From Streptomyces albus subsp. albus (lineage in GTDB: Bacteria > Actinomycetota > Actinomycetes > Streptomycetales > Streptomycetaceae), in contig NZ_JODR01000022.1 in NCBI RefSeq assembly GCF_000725885.1, forward strand, positions 62,001 through 126,000: DNA of 64,000 bases, in the 5' to 3' direction. The position numbers and the translations under genes were made by a program. The notes under the pieces are model-generated. The model saw only the letters and a program-made list of their open reading frames with translations. It did no database searches and had not been told where the DNA came from. Below, piece after piece: positions 24,446 to 33,166 of the stretch (positions within the stretch are counted from its first letter, which is position 1; each line of letters begins with the position of its first letter).

Positions 24446-25528
24446 CGGCTCCGGGGCCCCTTCCCTCTCGACAGACACCTTGTGCCCGTCCGCGCAACTC
24501 ACCCTACGGGGGCGGCTTCACACCCTTTCAGGCCAGGTGCGAAGAGCACCGCGCACAGGATGAGCAGAACGCAAACCTACTCGGATGACAGGAGGCCATC
24601 CCCAATCAACGCGTGGAGAGTATTCGTGGGGGCCGCGCCCGTCAAGCGACGTCGAGCAGAAGCTTTCCGGTGACACCCTTCTCCAGTACCGCGTGGTCGT
24701 CGGCGGCCTGCTCCGGCGTTAAGCGGTGCAACGGCAGTCCGGCAACCTCGCCCAGGCAGGGCACGCCCGTGTCCAGAGCATCTGGGTCCCGGCTCCTGCT
24801 GCGTGCCGCCGCATTGCAACCGTGAGGCTTCTGCGGCCCATTGCGCGAGCGCCGCCAGGTGCTCCCGCGTTCGTAGTCGGCCCAAGGTGGCCGCGATCCG
24901 GGTGGGCGGGACGTGCCGTGGTCGGCACCGGTGACGGGCGCGGAGAGCAAGGACGCATTGCTCCCACGGCTACGGCCGGTCCGGATCAGCAGCCGTCTGC
25001 TGGTTGTGCTTCAGCGAGGTCAGCCCCTCGGGGGATCTGCCCGTGCAACTGTGCCCGGATCAGGCTGGTTCCGGCCGATGCGACCTTGCGCAGCAAGGTC
25101 TCGACAGCGGCGGACAGCGGGTCGAGTTGCGTGGCGGGGGGAGGCCACCGGCCGCCGTGCTGCCTGCTCTTCGCGCGGGCTCGAACTGAGCCCGACGCAC
25201 CCGCTCCGGGACCGGCCGTCGCGAAGCGCTGCTCGGAGATACGTCGCACGCGCGGCTGAGCACGCTCCTTGGCCCGCTTCACGAACCAGTCACGCTACCC
25301 AGCATGAGAAGGCCGGACAGCTGGACATGGAAGTTGAGTGGCCCCTCACCAGGATTGATACGGCCAGTCTGTGGCCTACTGCGAAAGTTGTACGGGTCCG
25401 CGCACTACCGTTCTGGGCTGAGACGAAGTCCGAACCGTGACGGGATGTCTCGATCTTCGCGGCAGCGGCATCCTCGGCGAAGCACAGCACCGGAAAGATC
25501 AGACCGTGATCACGGCAGGGGGAACAGC
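24446..25528. other. low-coding region with gene remnants
   Basis: Open frames here are short and show no family pattern except a zinc-dehydrogenase tail at 24642-24870. This starts a 6-kb stretch of low coding density that ends at the tRNA-Pro gene. The last part (25300-25530) is less GC-rich and probably holds the promoter of the secreted protein. Confidence 0.6.
24642..24870 (-). pseudogene. C-terminal remnant of a zinc-type alcohol dehydrogenase/quinone oxidoreductase
   Basis: The minus-strand frame ending at 24642 reads GLPLHRLTPEQAADDHAV, then EKGVTGKLLLDVA, the usual MDR-family C-terminus. A neighbouring frame just upstream reads HLAALAQWAAEA, which belongs shortly before it in that family. 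Frameshifts and loss of the N-terminal 250 or so residues show that it is a dead fragment. Confidence 0.6.
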
Positions 25529-25930
25529 ATGGTCAAGTTCCGATCGCTCATCGCTTCGATGGTGGCAGCAACCGCTCTCACCACCGGGTTCGTCGGCAGT
25601 GCCGCAGCCGCTGAGCAGAGCTCCGTGTCCGCTCAGGGCAGCAAGTGCGCGACCGTGTGGGCGAGCAACGGCAAGGGCTCGGTCCACGTCTGCTGGAACT
25701 GGCACAAGAACTCGAGGGGCACCTACGACGGCACTTACAGGGGCAAGTTCTACGACTACGCCAAGGACGGCAGGTGGGTGATCCTCCAGGCAAGGTGGGC
25801 CGGACGGGGCTGGACGCCGGTGAAAACCGCAGCCAACGGGGAGTCGTTCTCCGCCGACTTCTACGGCATCAGCGGACTCAACTTCCGGGCCTGTCTGACC
25901 GGCGGCTACTGCGGCAGCCCGGCATCGTGA
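25529..25930 (+). CDS. small secreted protein of unknown function
   Basis: 133 residues from ATG 25529 (GGGGGAA upstream). A Sec signal peptide spans about residues 1-28 (basic MVKFR, hydrophobic core, cleavage near SAAAA-E). The mature part of about 105 residues has four cysteines (in SKCATVW, HVCWNW, FRACLTG, YCGSP), probably two disulfides, and many aromatic residues and glycines (GKFYDYAKDGRWVILQARWAG), suggesting a small beta-sandwich. No family was recognised. It has its own promoter region and is followed by a terminator-like hairpin. Confidence 0.78.
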   Translation: MVKFRSLIASMVAATALTTGFVGSAAAAEQSSVSAQGSKCATVWASNGKGSVHVCWNWHKNSRGTYDGTYRGKFYDYAKDGRWVILQARWAGRGWTPVKTAANGESFSADFYGISGLNFRACLTGGYCGSPAS

Positions 25931-26003
25931 CCCGTGCTTGACAGCTGGTGAAGGAGTCTCACTGGCACGATGTGATTCCTTCGTCAGCGGCCCGGCGCCG
26001 TAC

Positions 26004-26037
26004 AGGGCGGCCGGCGTGGCGACGCGTCGGCCGCCCT
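26004..26037 (+). terminator. hairpin after the secreted protein gene
   Basis: Thirteen-bp arms with one G-T pair (AGGGCGGCCGGCG at 26004-26016; CGTCGGCCGCCCT at 26025-26037), 8-base loop, then TGTTG. It lies about 75 bases after the stop codon at 25930. Confidence 0.7.
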
Positions 26038-26471
26038 TGTTGCCCCACTCGTCATCGGCCGTGGATCGCCCGCAAACGGGCCGGCAGGACAGGCGTCCGC
26101 ACACTGCTGCCGTCCATACCTCCACCGCTCGGCGATCCGACTCAAACCGCGGGGCTTCAGTCCGCATGAAACTCCGGACCTTCTTGTCATCGCTCGTCTT
26201 GCCGCTCTCAACCCCCGCGTCCACCGGCGCAGCGCCGACCGTCGGACCACCTGCGTCCACGCGGGCACGCCGGCCGGAAGCCCGGCGGCGCCGATCACCT
26301 CCGCGCGGGGCGGAGGCGGCGCAGACCATTTCCTCGAAGTACCGCCGGTGGACGTGCCGGGAGAGCCTGCGGATGATGGGGACCCCGCGTACGCGCCGCA
26401 GCTCCGGGCAGCAACGACGTCAGTCAGGGACAGGCTTCTGTCAAGCGCCTCCCGCCGTCGCCGGCCTGCCC
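26038..26471. other. stretch without recognisable gene
   Basis: Frames are open but show no family pattern, start with ribosome site or conserved composition. It is probably decayed sequence upstream of the SMI1/KNR4 gene. Confidence 0.45.
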
Positions 26472-27068
26472 ATGGATCAGACAAGGTTCGAAATGCGACA
26501 GACTTCCCTCGCTCACTGGGCGGAGATCGACAGATGGTTGGCCACGTACGCTCCTGCCAGCCGTGCGGTCTTGCTTCCTCCCGCGTCTGCGGAGGATGTT
26601 TTCCAACTGGGACAAGCCGTCGGTGTCGAACTTTCCGGTGAACTTGTACAGCTCTACGCTCTGCACAACGGGGTCGCCCAGGCCGAAGCTGACGTGCGAG
26701 CATATTTCTACCCCAAGAATTATCGCCCCCTTCCGGCCCAGGAAGCCATCCAACGACATCAGATACTGTCCGATCTTCTTGCTGGCGCCGACGACGAAAT
26801 GGTCGGGTATTGGTGGCACCCCTTGTGGGTCCCCATTGCCGACCATGTGACCGCTGACGCACTGTTCATCGACTATCGCCCGGGCCCGTCCTTCGGGCAA
26901 GTGGGAACTTTCGATCACGAAGACAGTGCCAAAATCAAATGGAGCAGCCTCAGTGACTTCTTCGCATCGATGCGCAAACAGCTCGAAGGAACAGAGGAAA
27001 GTCGCTACAAGCCTACGATCGTTGACGACTCCCTGATCTGGCGACCGCCGGTGAAAAAACGCATCTGA
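26472..27068 (+). CDS. SMI1/KNR4 (SUKH) family protein
   Basis: 198 residues from ATG 26472; ATG 26493 is an alternative start. The SMI1/KNR4 pattern is visible: SGELVQLYALHNGVAQA (the strand-turn LxxLYxxHNG), YYPKNY-like segments, GYWWHPLWVPIADHVTADALFID, and a GQVGTFDHEDS turn near the end. Many SUKH proteins are immunity proteins against contact-dependent or polymorphic toxins. No toxin or secretion gene is adjacent, so it is either an orphan immunity gene or a housekeeping member. Its DNA is visibly less GC-rich than its neighbours, which suggests transfer. Confidence 0.8.
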   Translation: MDQTRFEMRQTSLAHWAEIDRWLATYAPASRAVLLPPASAEDVFQLGQAVGVELSGELVQLYALHNGVAQAEADVRAYFYPKNYRPLPAQEAIQRHQILSDLLAGADDEMVGYWWHPLWVPIADHVTADALFIDYRPGPSFGQVGTFDHEDSAKIKWSSLSDFFASMRKQLEGTEESRYKPTIVDDSLIWRPPVKKRI

Positions 27069-27801
27069 ATCGTGTCTGCAACGGGGCGCCCCGCGACCCT
27101 TTCCGTATTGGTGTGCCTCCGTGCCGCAGGCACAGTCCCGGACCAGTGGCCGGTCCTCGCCGCTGCCCTCTGCCCGGTCTTTGCCGGCCGTATCCACGCC
27201 GCCCCGTTCCACGACGAGACCGGACAGCGGGTCTGCGCCCGGACTTCGTGGCCTACGCCACTCAACCGCGGCTCAGCATCGCCCGGATCGTCTCCGCAGC
27301 GAGCCGCACGGTCGGCACGGACACGTGCGCACCATCCGGATCCTGGCAGTCGGCGCACCTCACGCTACGGCCCCGTACGACGGAGCAGGCCCGGACGGCG
27401 CCGGCCGTTTCCGAGGTGCCGGTGAAGACCCGCGAGGCGGTGTGCCCCGACTACCGCGCCGCGCTCGCCGCACATCGGGCCGTCACGCCCTCCGCAGCGG
27501 ATCGACCCGGACATGGTGGCGGCTGTCGAACAGCAGACGTGCTCGATGCGCGAACTCAGCGCCGGGCGTTCCAGGAGCCGGACGGGGTGCGGCGTCGCGC
27601 CGGCCTCGTTCGAGCAGAACACGTGCCGAGCGCCGCCGCCATGCCGCGGTGAGCGAGACGGCCGTGCTGCAACGGGCCCGTGCTGAGCGCGCCGCCCGGC
27701 GGACCGGGGCGCGGGCCGACGCCCCAGCCGGAACAGTGGAGTGCTGGTGAGCCCGCGGGCCGGGGCGGGCAAGGCGGTTGCACTGTGCGAGGGTGTCCCT
27801 C
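27069..27801. other. stretch without recognisable gene
   Basis: Several overlapping frames span this part, but none has a family signature or a good start. The mixed codon usage suggests decayed coding sequence. Confidence 0.45.
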
Positions 27802-28344
27802 ATGGCGTGGGACGGTGAGGAGTATCAGGCCCGGTTCGACGGTATCGCCGCCCGGGGCGGCGATGTGCACGGCGAGGCCACGCTGGTGCGTGCCCTGGGC
27901 CCGTCCAGTGTCCTCGACGCGGGGTGCGGTACGGGCCGGGTGGCGATCGAGCTGGCGCGGCACGGGATCGATGTGGTGGGCGTGGACGTCGACGCGTCGA
28001 TGCTGGCCACCGCTCGGCGCCTCGCGCCCGACCTTCCCTGGCATTTGAGTGACCTGGCCGAACTCGACCTCGGCAGGTCCTTCGACGTGGTGGTGATGGC
28101 CGGCAACGTCCCCCTGTTCACCCCGGCGGGGACGGAACCGGCTCTGGTCGCCGGGGTGGCGGCGCATGTCCGGTCGGGCGGCTGCTTGGTAGCGGGCTTC
28201 TCCCTGGACCGCGGCTACAGCCTGGACGACTACGACGCACACTGCGCCGCGGCGGGCCTCGCGCTCGAGGCGCGGTACGCGACATGGTCCCGTGATCCGT
28301 ACATGGGCGGAACGTACGCGGTCTCGATCCACCGACGCTCTTGA
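27802..28344 (+). CDS. class I SAM-dependent methyltransferase
   Basis: 180 residues from ATG 27802 (an in-frame TTG at 27778 adds eight). Motif I is SSVLDAGCGTGRVAIELA, followed by VVGVDVDASMLATARR (acidic residue for the ribose) and FDVVVMAGNVPLF as motif IV. It is a short, single-domain member of the Methyltransf_25/11 group and likely acts on a small molecule. It lies alone among remnants, with no operon partner to suggest a substrate. The final strands are present, so it appears intact. Confidence 0.85.
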   Translation: MAWDGEEYQARFDGIAARGGDVHGEATLVRALGPSSVLDAGCGTGRVAIELARHGIDVVGVDVDASMLATARRLAPDLPWHLSDLAELDLGRSFDVVVMAGNVPLFTPAGTEPALVAGVAAHVRSGGCLVAGFSLDRGYSLDDYDAHCAAAGLALEARYATWSRDPYMGGTYAVSIHRRS

Positions 28345-28996
28345 CCTCCGAAGGCGTCTCCGGGCCGGCCCGTGCGGCCGGCGAAATGGGGCAGGGCGGA
28401 GTGCTACGTCGTGCCCCGAGCCGCGAGGGCGCGGCAACGTGGTACGGCGCGTGGTTCGAGTACGGGTGGACGACCCCGTGAAAGCACCCCAGGAGACTGT
28501 CTGTCTCAGTGCTGCCGCCTTGCGGAGGAACTGGAAGCTGGCCACCATCCACGAGCATTGGTCCCGCGCATCCGGTGGCAGGTGAAGCCGGTTCCCTGAC
28601 TGAAGAGTCATGCGGTGGCTGCTGTTCGGCGTCCCTAGCGGGCGACGAACATCTTGCCTTGCCCTGTTGCGGGCGTTATGCCAGGCCGAGAAGCCCGCGA
28701 ACGGCTCATGACCCGCGGGAACGCGGGCACACATGGGTGGCCTGATCGGTGGTGGGGTGGACGACCAGTGGCCGGCAACGGCCGTCGGGGGCCGGGCAGA
28801 TCTTCGTCGTCGGCCCGCCGCGCGGCCGGCCGAGGGCGGCGGCTTGCCGGCCGGGACCCCTTTTCGACGGGCCCCGGCGGCGTGCTGACGGGTGCGGAAG
28901 ACGGCGGAGCCGACTGCGGTGTAGCCCGCTGGAGGTGCCCTCAGCTTCGCAAGCCGCGCCCGTGGTGGCCCGACCGCAGCCGACGCAGCCGGGACG
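28345..28996. other. stretch without recognisable gene
   Basis: No frame shows a family pattern. A tiny hairpin (CCCGCG-GGAA-CGCGGG at 28712-28727) is the only structure noticed. Confidence 0.45.
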
Positions 28997-29260
28997 TCAG
29001 ATGAACTCGACGGTGTGGCCGTACATGTCGGCCGGATACCACGGACCGCCCGTGCGGTTCGCCGCTTGCTTGGCCGTTCCACGTCACGGACTGCGCGGCG
29101 GACGCGCACCGAAGGATCGGCGTATCGGCTGGGGTACGGGAATCTCGGCGAAGTTGGAGATCCGCGCGTAGCCCTCCTCGTTGTCCACCGTGACCTGCAG
29201 CCCGTCGGCGGCTACCCGCTGGGTTTGCCTGGAAGTCCGCGGTGGCACGACCGCCCTGCG
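28997..29260 (-). pseudogene. broken gene of unknown family
   Basis: Protein-like stretches occur in different minus-strand frames: DGLQVTVDNEEGYARISNF then AEIPVPQPIRR, and further on RTGGPWYPADMYGHTVEFI before the TGA at 28997-28999. Their quality contrasts with the surrounding sequence, so this looks like the C-terminal part of one gene broken by a frameshift. I could not name the family. Confidence 0.4.
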
Positions 29261-29311
29261 GCCCCGCCGGGGTGCTCACTCCGACGAGCGGGCCCCTGGG
29301 CGGCAGTTCTG

Positions 29312-30130
29312 TCACTCGTCGAAAGGGGCGGCGAGCAGCACGTCTTCGACGGTGGGCACGGCGAAGTCGGGAAGGTGACGGCGCCCGACCTCGGCGAAGG
29401 GGTGCATGAGCACCGACATGGGCTTGGTGCGGCACAGCGACAACATGGTGTCGACCGCGTTCTTCTTGAAACCTTCCCGGGGGAAGGCGCCAAGAATGTC
29501 ATCGAGGGTCTCGGACGGGATCTTCTCCAGCTCGTTCCCGGCGAAGTCGAGCCCGGAGCCGACGGAGACCATGGCGATCTCGGGCCTCTTCCGCAACGCG
29601 ATGGGGCGATTGGTGTGCAGGGCGATCGCATCCCAGACGACCTCGACGCGGTCCGCCGACATGCGGCGTTTTCGCAGGAACTGCTGTGCGACGTCGGCAC
29701 CGTCGAGCTCGAAGCGTTCATTCGGGGACCGGTACTTCTCGACCATCCCGAGGTCGTGCAGGATCGACGCGACGAAGGCGATTTCCCGGTCGTAGTGGAC
29801 ACCGCGCTGATCGAACAGCACGCAGCCGAACAGATAGGTTCGCATGACGTGGTTGAAGAGCGTCACAGAGGATTCCCTCCGTGCGAACGCCGCTGCCTTC
29901 TGCGCCACTTCGCTCCTGGGGATACGTATTCCGCCCACTTCCCGGGGAAGGGCCTCGGTACGCGCTGTCGGAACATTGCCGCGGGGCGCGTGTGCCGCGG
30001 CCGAAGCCGCGGGCGCATTGGACACCGCGCCGGCGAACGCGGAGGCCGCACCGAGCGCGGCGACGCCCACACCACGCTCCAGTGCCGTGCGCCGGGTCAT
30101 GTTTTTCGGCTCGTTTCCTTTGTCGAACAC
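29312..30130 (-). CDS. Tat-exported HD-domain protein, cyanamide hydratase-like
   Basis: 272 residues from GTG 30130, or 262 from ATG 30100 (AAGGAAACGAG upstream). The N-terminus carries a twin-arginine signal (MTRRTALERG, hydrophobic run, cleavage near ASAAAH). The rest is an HD metal-binding domain: FNHVMRTYLFG, ASILHDLGMVEKY, ELDGADVAQQFL and AIALHTNRPIA, in the order seen in the cyanamide hydratase HD family, which adds water to small nitrile-like compounds. Export of an HD protein with bound metal fits the Tat route, which carries folded proteins. Other HD phosphohydrolase activities remain possible. It stands alone. Confidence 0.82.
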   Translation of the reverse strand: MFDKGNEPKNMTRRTALERGVGVAALGAASAFAGAVSNAPAASAAAHAPRGNVPTARTEALPREVGGIRIPRSEVAQKAAAFARRESSVTLFNHVMRTYLFGCVLFDQRGVHYDREIAFVASILHDLGMVEKYRSPNERFELDGADVAQQFLRKRRMSADRVEVVWDAIALHTNRPIALRKRPEIAMVSVGSGLDFAGNELEKIPSETLDDILGAFPREGFKKNAVDTMLSLCRTKPMSVLMHPFAEVGRRHLPDFAVPTVEDVLLAAPFDE

Positions 30131-30429
30131 GGATGCTGCCCTCTCCTCGGCTGCTGAGCGGTTGATGCCAGGAGCCTATGAACAGGGCTGTAGCACCCAA
30201 CAGAGGCGAAAATGCCGGTAAACCCCTGATTCCTGCCAGGGGGTGAGACCCTGCTGCGTGTGCCGGTGCCCGGCCCGGGGACTCCCACGTGACGGCAGTG
30301 GGACTGTGCGCCGCACCGAGGGCTCCAGGCGTTGGCCGTCGAGATCCCCGCCGCTGAACCCGGGGGTCACAGTCGCCCGCTGCTCCCCGGGGGGCCTCGA
30401 ACATCTTCGCGGCCCCCAAGCAGGGTCGG

Positions 30430-30665
30430 CGTCCACGCTGCACTCTTCGGCCTGCGCCACCTCGTCGCTACCAGCCAGCGGGGGCCGCAGCCTGTGGGCC
30501 GTCTCCCGGACCGCGCGGCACTCGACGCTCTCCACCACCGCGAACGTCTATGCCCGCGTCCCCCAGCGCACGGCCGGCCAGGCCGTCGACGCCATCGCCG
30601 CCGCGCTCGACCAAGAGGAACAGGTCCGCGACCACATCGCGAGCACCAGGCCGCACGTCCCATGA
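30430..30665 (+). pseudogene. C-terminal remnant of a tyrosine site-specific integrase
   Basis: LFGLRHLVATS in one frame and RHSTLSTTANVYARVPQRTAGQAVDAIAAAL in the next match the two last motifs of phage/ICE tyrosine recombinases: the LRHxxAT box, then LGHSSxxTTxxYxH with the catalytic H and Y. A frameshift and loss of the N-terminal 300 or so residues leave it dead. It ends about 125 bases from the 3' end of tRNA-Pro, the usual position of an integrase next to its attachment site. Before it, 30131-30429 holds no gene. Confidence 0.7.
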
Positions 30666-30739
30666 GTACGCCGCTGCAACGTCGGGGCCCGTGCGCCTGC
30701 CCCGTGCCGAGGACGACCACCTATCGACCACAAAACGCG

Positions 30740-30775
30740 GAAGGCCGTTTCCACCTCTCGGTGGAAACGGCCTTC
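30740..30775 (-). terminator. strong terminator of the tRNA-Pro gene
   Basis: Perfect 16-bp arms (GAAGGCCGTTTCCACC at 30740-30755, complement at 30760-30775) with loop TCTC, followed on the minus strand by CGCGTTTTG. It begins 15 bases after the tRNA 3' end. Confidence 0.88.
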
Positions 30776-30789
30776 GACCAGCTAAAACC

Positions 30790-30866
<77 letters not shown>

Positions 30867-31152
30867 GTGCTCGTTCGGTCCGGGGTTTTTCCCCGTTCCG
30901 CTCGCGCACAAAGAACAATACAGCACTTCAGGGGGTGCTCGCTGCCACCCCCCTCCTCACTCCCCGGCCCCCTCCTCCCAGCCCCTGGCGACGACTCCTC
31001 GCGTCCCCCGCGCCAGGCCCCCGTCCATGGGCAGCGCCGGGGACAGGGGCCCCAGAGTTTGAGCGGGTGGGTGGGGGAAACCCGGGTGGCCTGCGACAGA
31101 CGGCCGGGGCCGGTGGACGGCTCCGGCCTCGCCCGGGGAGGAGGTCTCGGCT

Positions 31153-32505
31153 GTGAGCCGGTCCCGCATTGTGATCGTCGGAGCTGGATTCGCCGGATAC
31201 CAGGCGGCGCGGACCCTCTCGCGTACGCTCCCGCGCACTGTCCGTGACGCGGTGGAGATCGTGCTGGTGAATCCGAACGACTACTTCCTCTACATGCCGC
31301 TGCTGCCCGAGGTGGCCTCCGGCATGCTGGAGCCGCGGCGGGTGTCGGTCTCGCTGGCGGGCACCCTGCCCCACGTCCGTCTGGTGCTCGGCGAGGTCGG
31401 GAGTGTGGACTTCGACCGGCGCACCCTGCGCTACGTGGACCCGGAGGGACGCTCGGGAGAGCTCGGTTACGACAGGTTGCTGCTGACCGTGGGCAGTGTG
31501 AACAAGCTGCTGCCCATCCCGGGAGTCGCCGAGCACGCGCACGGATTCCGCGGTATGCCGGAGGCCCTGTACCTGCGGGATCACGTCAACCGGCAGATTG
31601 CCCTGGCCGCGGCTGCCGACGACCCGGAGGAGGCGGCGGCCCGCCGTACCTTCGTCGTGGTCGGTGCCGGGTACACGGGGACGGAGGTTGCGGCGCACGG
31701 CCAGATGTTCACGGACGCGCTCGCCCGGCAGCACAGCCGCGACGGGCAGCGGGCCGGCGGCGGCCGTCGCCTTCCCGAGGGGGAGCGACCGCGCTGGATG
31801 CTGCTCGACATCGCCCCGCGCGTCCTGCCCGAACTGGACGAACGGCTGTCGGAGACGGCGCACCGCGTGCTGCGCAAACGCGGTGTGGACGTGAGGCCCG
31901 GAACGTCGATCAAGGAAGCGACCAGCGAGGGCGTGCTCCTGGACAGTGGTGAGTTCGTGCCCACCCGCTCCCTCATCTGGTGCGTGGGGGTGCGCCCCGA
32001 CCCGCTGGTGAAGGATCTGGGGCTGGAGACGCAGCAGGGCCGCCTGGTGGTGGACGAGTACCTGCGGGTGCCCGGCCACCCGGAGGTGATGGCCTGTGGT
32101 GACGCGGCGGCCGTTCCGGATCTGACCCGGCCCGGGGAGATCACTCCGATGACGGCGCAGCACGCGGTGCGGCAGGGCAAGACCGCGGGCCGTAACCTGG
32201 CGGCCTCGTTCGGTTACGGTGCGTCCCGCCCGTACAAGCACCACGACCTCGGTTTCATGGTGGACCTGGGCGGGGTGCAGGCCGCGGCGAACCCGTTGAA
32301 GGTCCCGCTCTCGGGGCCGCTCGCCAACCTGGTCACCCGCGGCTACCACCTGGCGTCCATGCCGGGGAACCGGATCCGCGTCCTGGCGGACTGGGCGCTG
32401 GACGCCGTGCTGCCGCGGCAGGCCGCGCAGCTGGGGCTGGTGCGGTCCTGGTCCGTTCCGCTGGAGTCCTCCTCACCCGAGGTGGCCCGTACGCCGGTTT
32501 CCTGA
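31153..32505 (+). CDS. NDH-2-like NAD(P)/FAD-dependent oxidoreductase
   Basis: 450 residues from GTG 31153. Two dinucleotide folds are visible: the FAD site RIVIVGAGFAGYQAARTL at the N-terminus and the NADH site FVVVGAGYTGTEVAAHG near residue 175. VMACGDAAAVPDLT gives the second FAD motif, and PMTAQHAVRQGKTAGRNLAA is characteristic of type II NADH:quinone reductases. The C-terminal amphipathic part (ASMPGNRIRVLADWALDAVL) would anchor it to the inner face of the membrane. It would pass electrons from NADH to menaquinone without proton pumping. It is probably an accessory copy; monocistronic. Confidence 0.9.
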   Translation: MSRSRIVIVGAGFAGYQAARTLSRTLPRTVRDAVEIVLVNPNDYFLYMPLLPEVASGMLEPRRVSVSLAGTLPHVRLVLGEVGSVDFDRRTLRYVDPEGRSGELGYDRLLLTVGSVNKLLPIPGVAEHAHGFRGMPEALYLRDHVNRQIALAAAADDPEEAAARRTFVVVGAGYTGTEVAAHGQMFTDALARQHSRDGQRAGGGRRLPEGERPRWMLLDIAPRVLPELDERLSETAHRVLRKRGVDVRPGTSIKEATSEGVLLDSGEFVPTRSLIWCVGVRPDPLVKDLGLETQQGRLVVDEYLRVPGHPEVMACGDAAAVPDLTRPGEITPMTAQHAVRQGKTAGRNLAASFGYGASRPYKHHDLGFMVDLGGVQAAANPLKVPLSGPLANLVTRGYHLASMPGNRIRVLADWALDAVLPRQAAQLGLVRSWSVPLESSSPEVARTPVS

Positions 32506-32633
32506 GTCGCTGGTTTCCGGCTGCCCGGACTGCCCGGCGGCCCCAGGGACGGCGGCCCGGTCGGTCGGGCCGCCGGGCACCCCCCGTCCGTCGGCGGCCG
32601 TTTCGTCCGGGTCATCCGGTCGTTGGTCCGGGC

Positions 32634-33095
32634 GTGCCGTTGACTGATGCGCAGTGGGCCCGGGTCGCGCCGGTGCTGTCGGAGCGTCCGCCGGTGAGGC
32701 GGGGTGCCCGGGGCGAAAGGCCGCTGGACGACCGGGACGTGCTCGACGCCATCGCCTGGAAGTTCCAGACGGGCTTGCCGTGGGGCCGCCTCCCCGAGAA
32801 ATACGGGCACTGGCGCGGCGTCTACGACCGGCTGCGGACGTGGGCGCTGGACGGCACATGGGAGCGCGTTTTCATCGTCCTGCTGGGTCAGGCGGACGTG
32901 GACGACGACGTCGTGTGGATGGACGAGGCCGACGCGACTGTCGTGCGTGTCCGCCAGGTCGCTGCCAGGGCCCGGGAAGCCGCCGGAACCGGGCGGCAGG
33001 CCGCCGCGGACCGCCAGTCGGGAACGGAGGACAACAGCGGCGCCCTCCGGCCCGTTCCGCCGACGGCACAGCAGACAGGGCACACGGCGGACTGA
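32634..33095 (+). mobile_element. truncated IS5-family transposase
   Basis: 153 residues from GTG 32634. MPLTDAQWARVAPVLSERP, AIAWKFQTGLPWGRLPEKYG and WRGVYDRLRTWALDGTWERV are the DUF4096 N-terminal domain of IS5-type transposases. DADATVVRVRQVAARARE follows at the position of the first catalytic aspartate. The rest of the DDE domain is missing, replaced by an unrelated Gln/Thr-rich tail ending in HTAD. No terminal inverted repeats could be seen. It is a decayed insertion sequence end. Confidence 0.82.
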
Positions 33096-33166
33096 CCGGG
33101 TGGGCGCCGACTCACCCGGCGTGCCACGCAGGTGCCCGGTCGTACTGGCCGGGCCGTGCCCCAGTG

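Noticed and set aside
27113..27652. A 179-residue gene before the methyltransferase
   Set aside because: No family pattern, no ribosome site and a basic low-complexity start; left as probable decayed sequence.
28441..28540. A second tRNA suggested by a GGTTCGAGT string near 28445
   Set aside because: No acceptor stem or anticodon arm can be folded around it.
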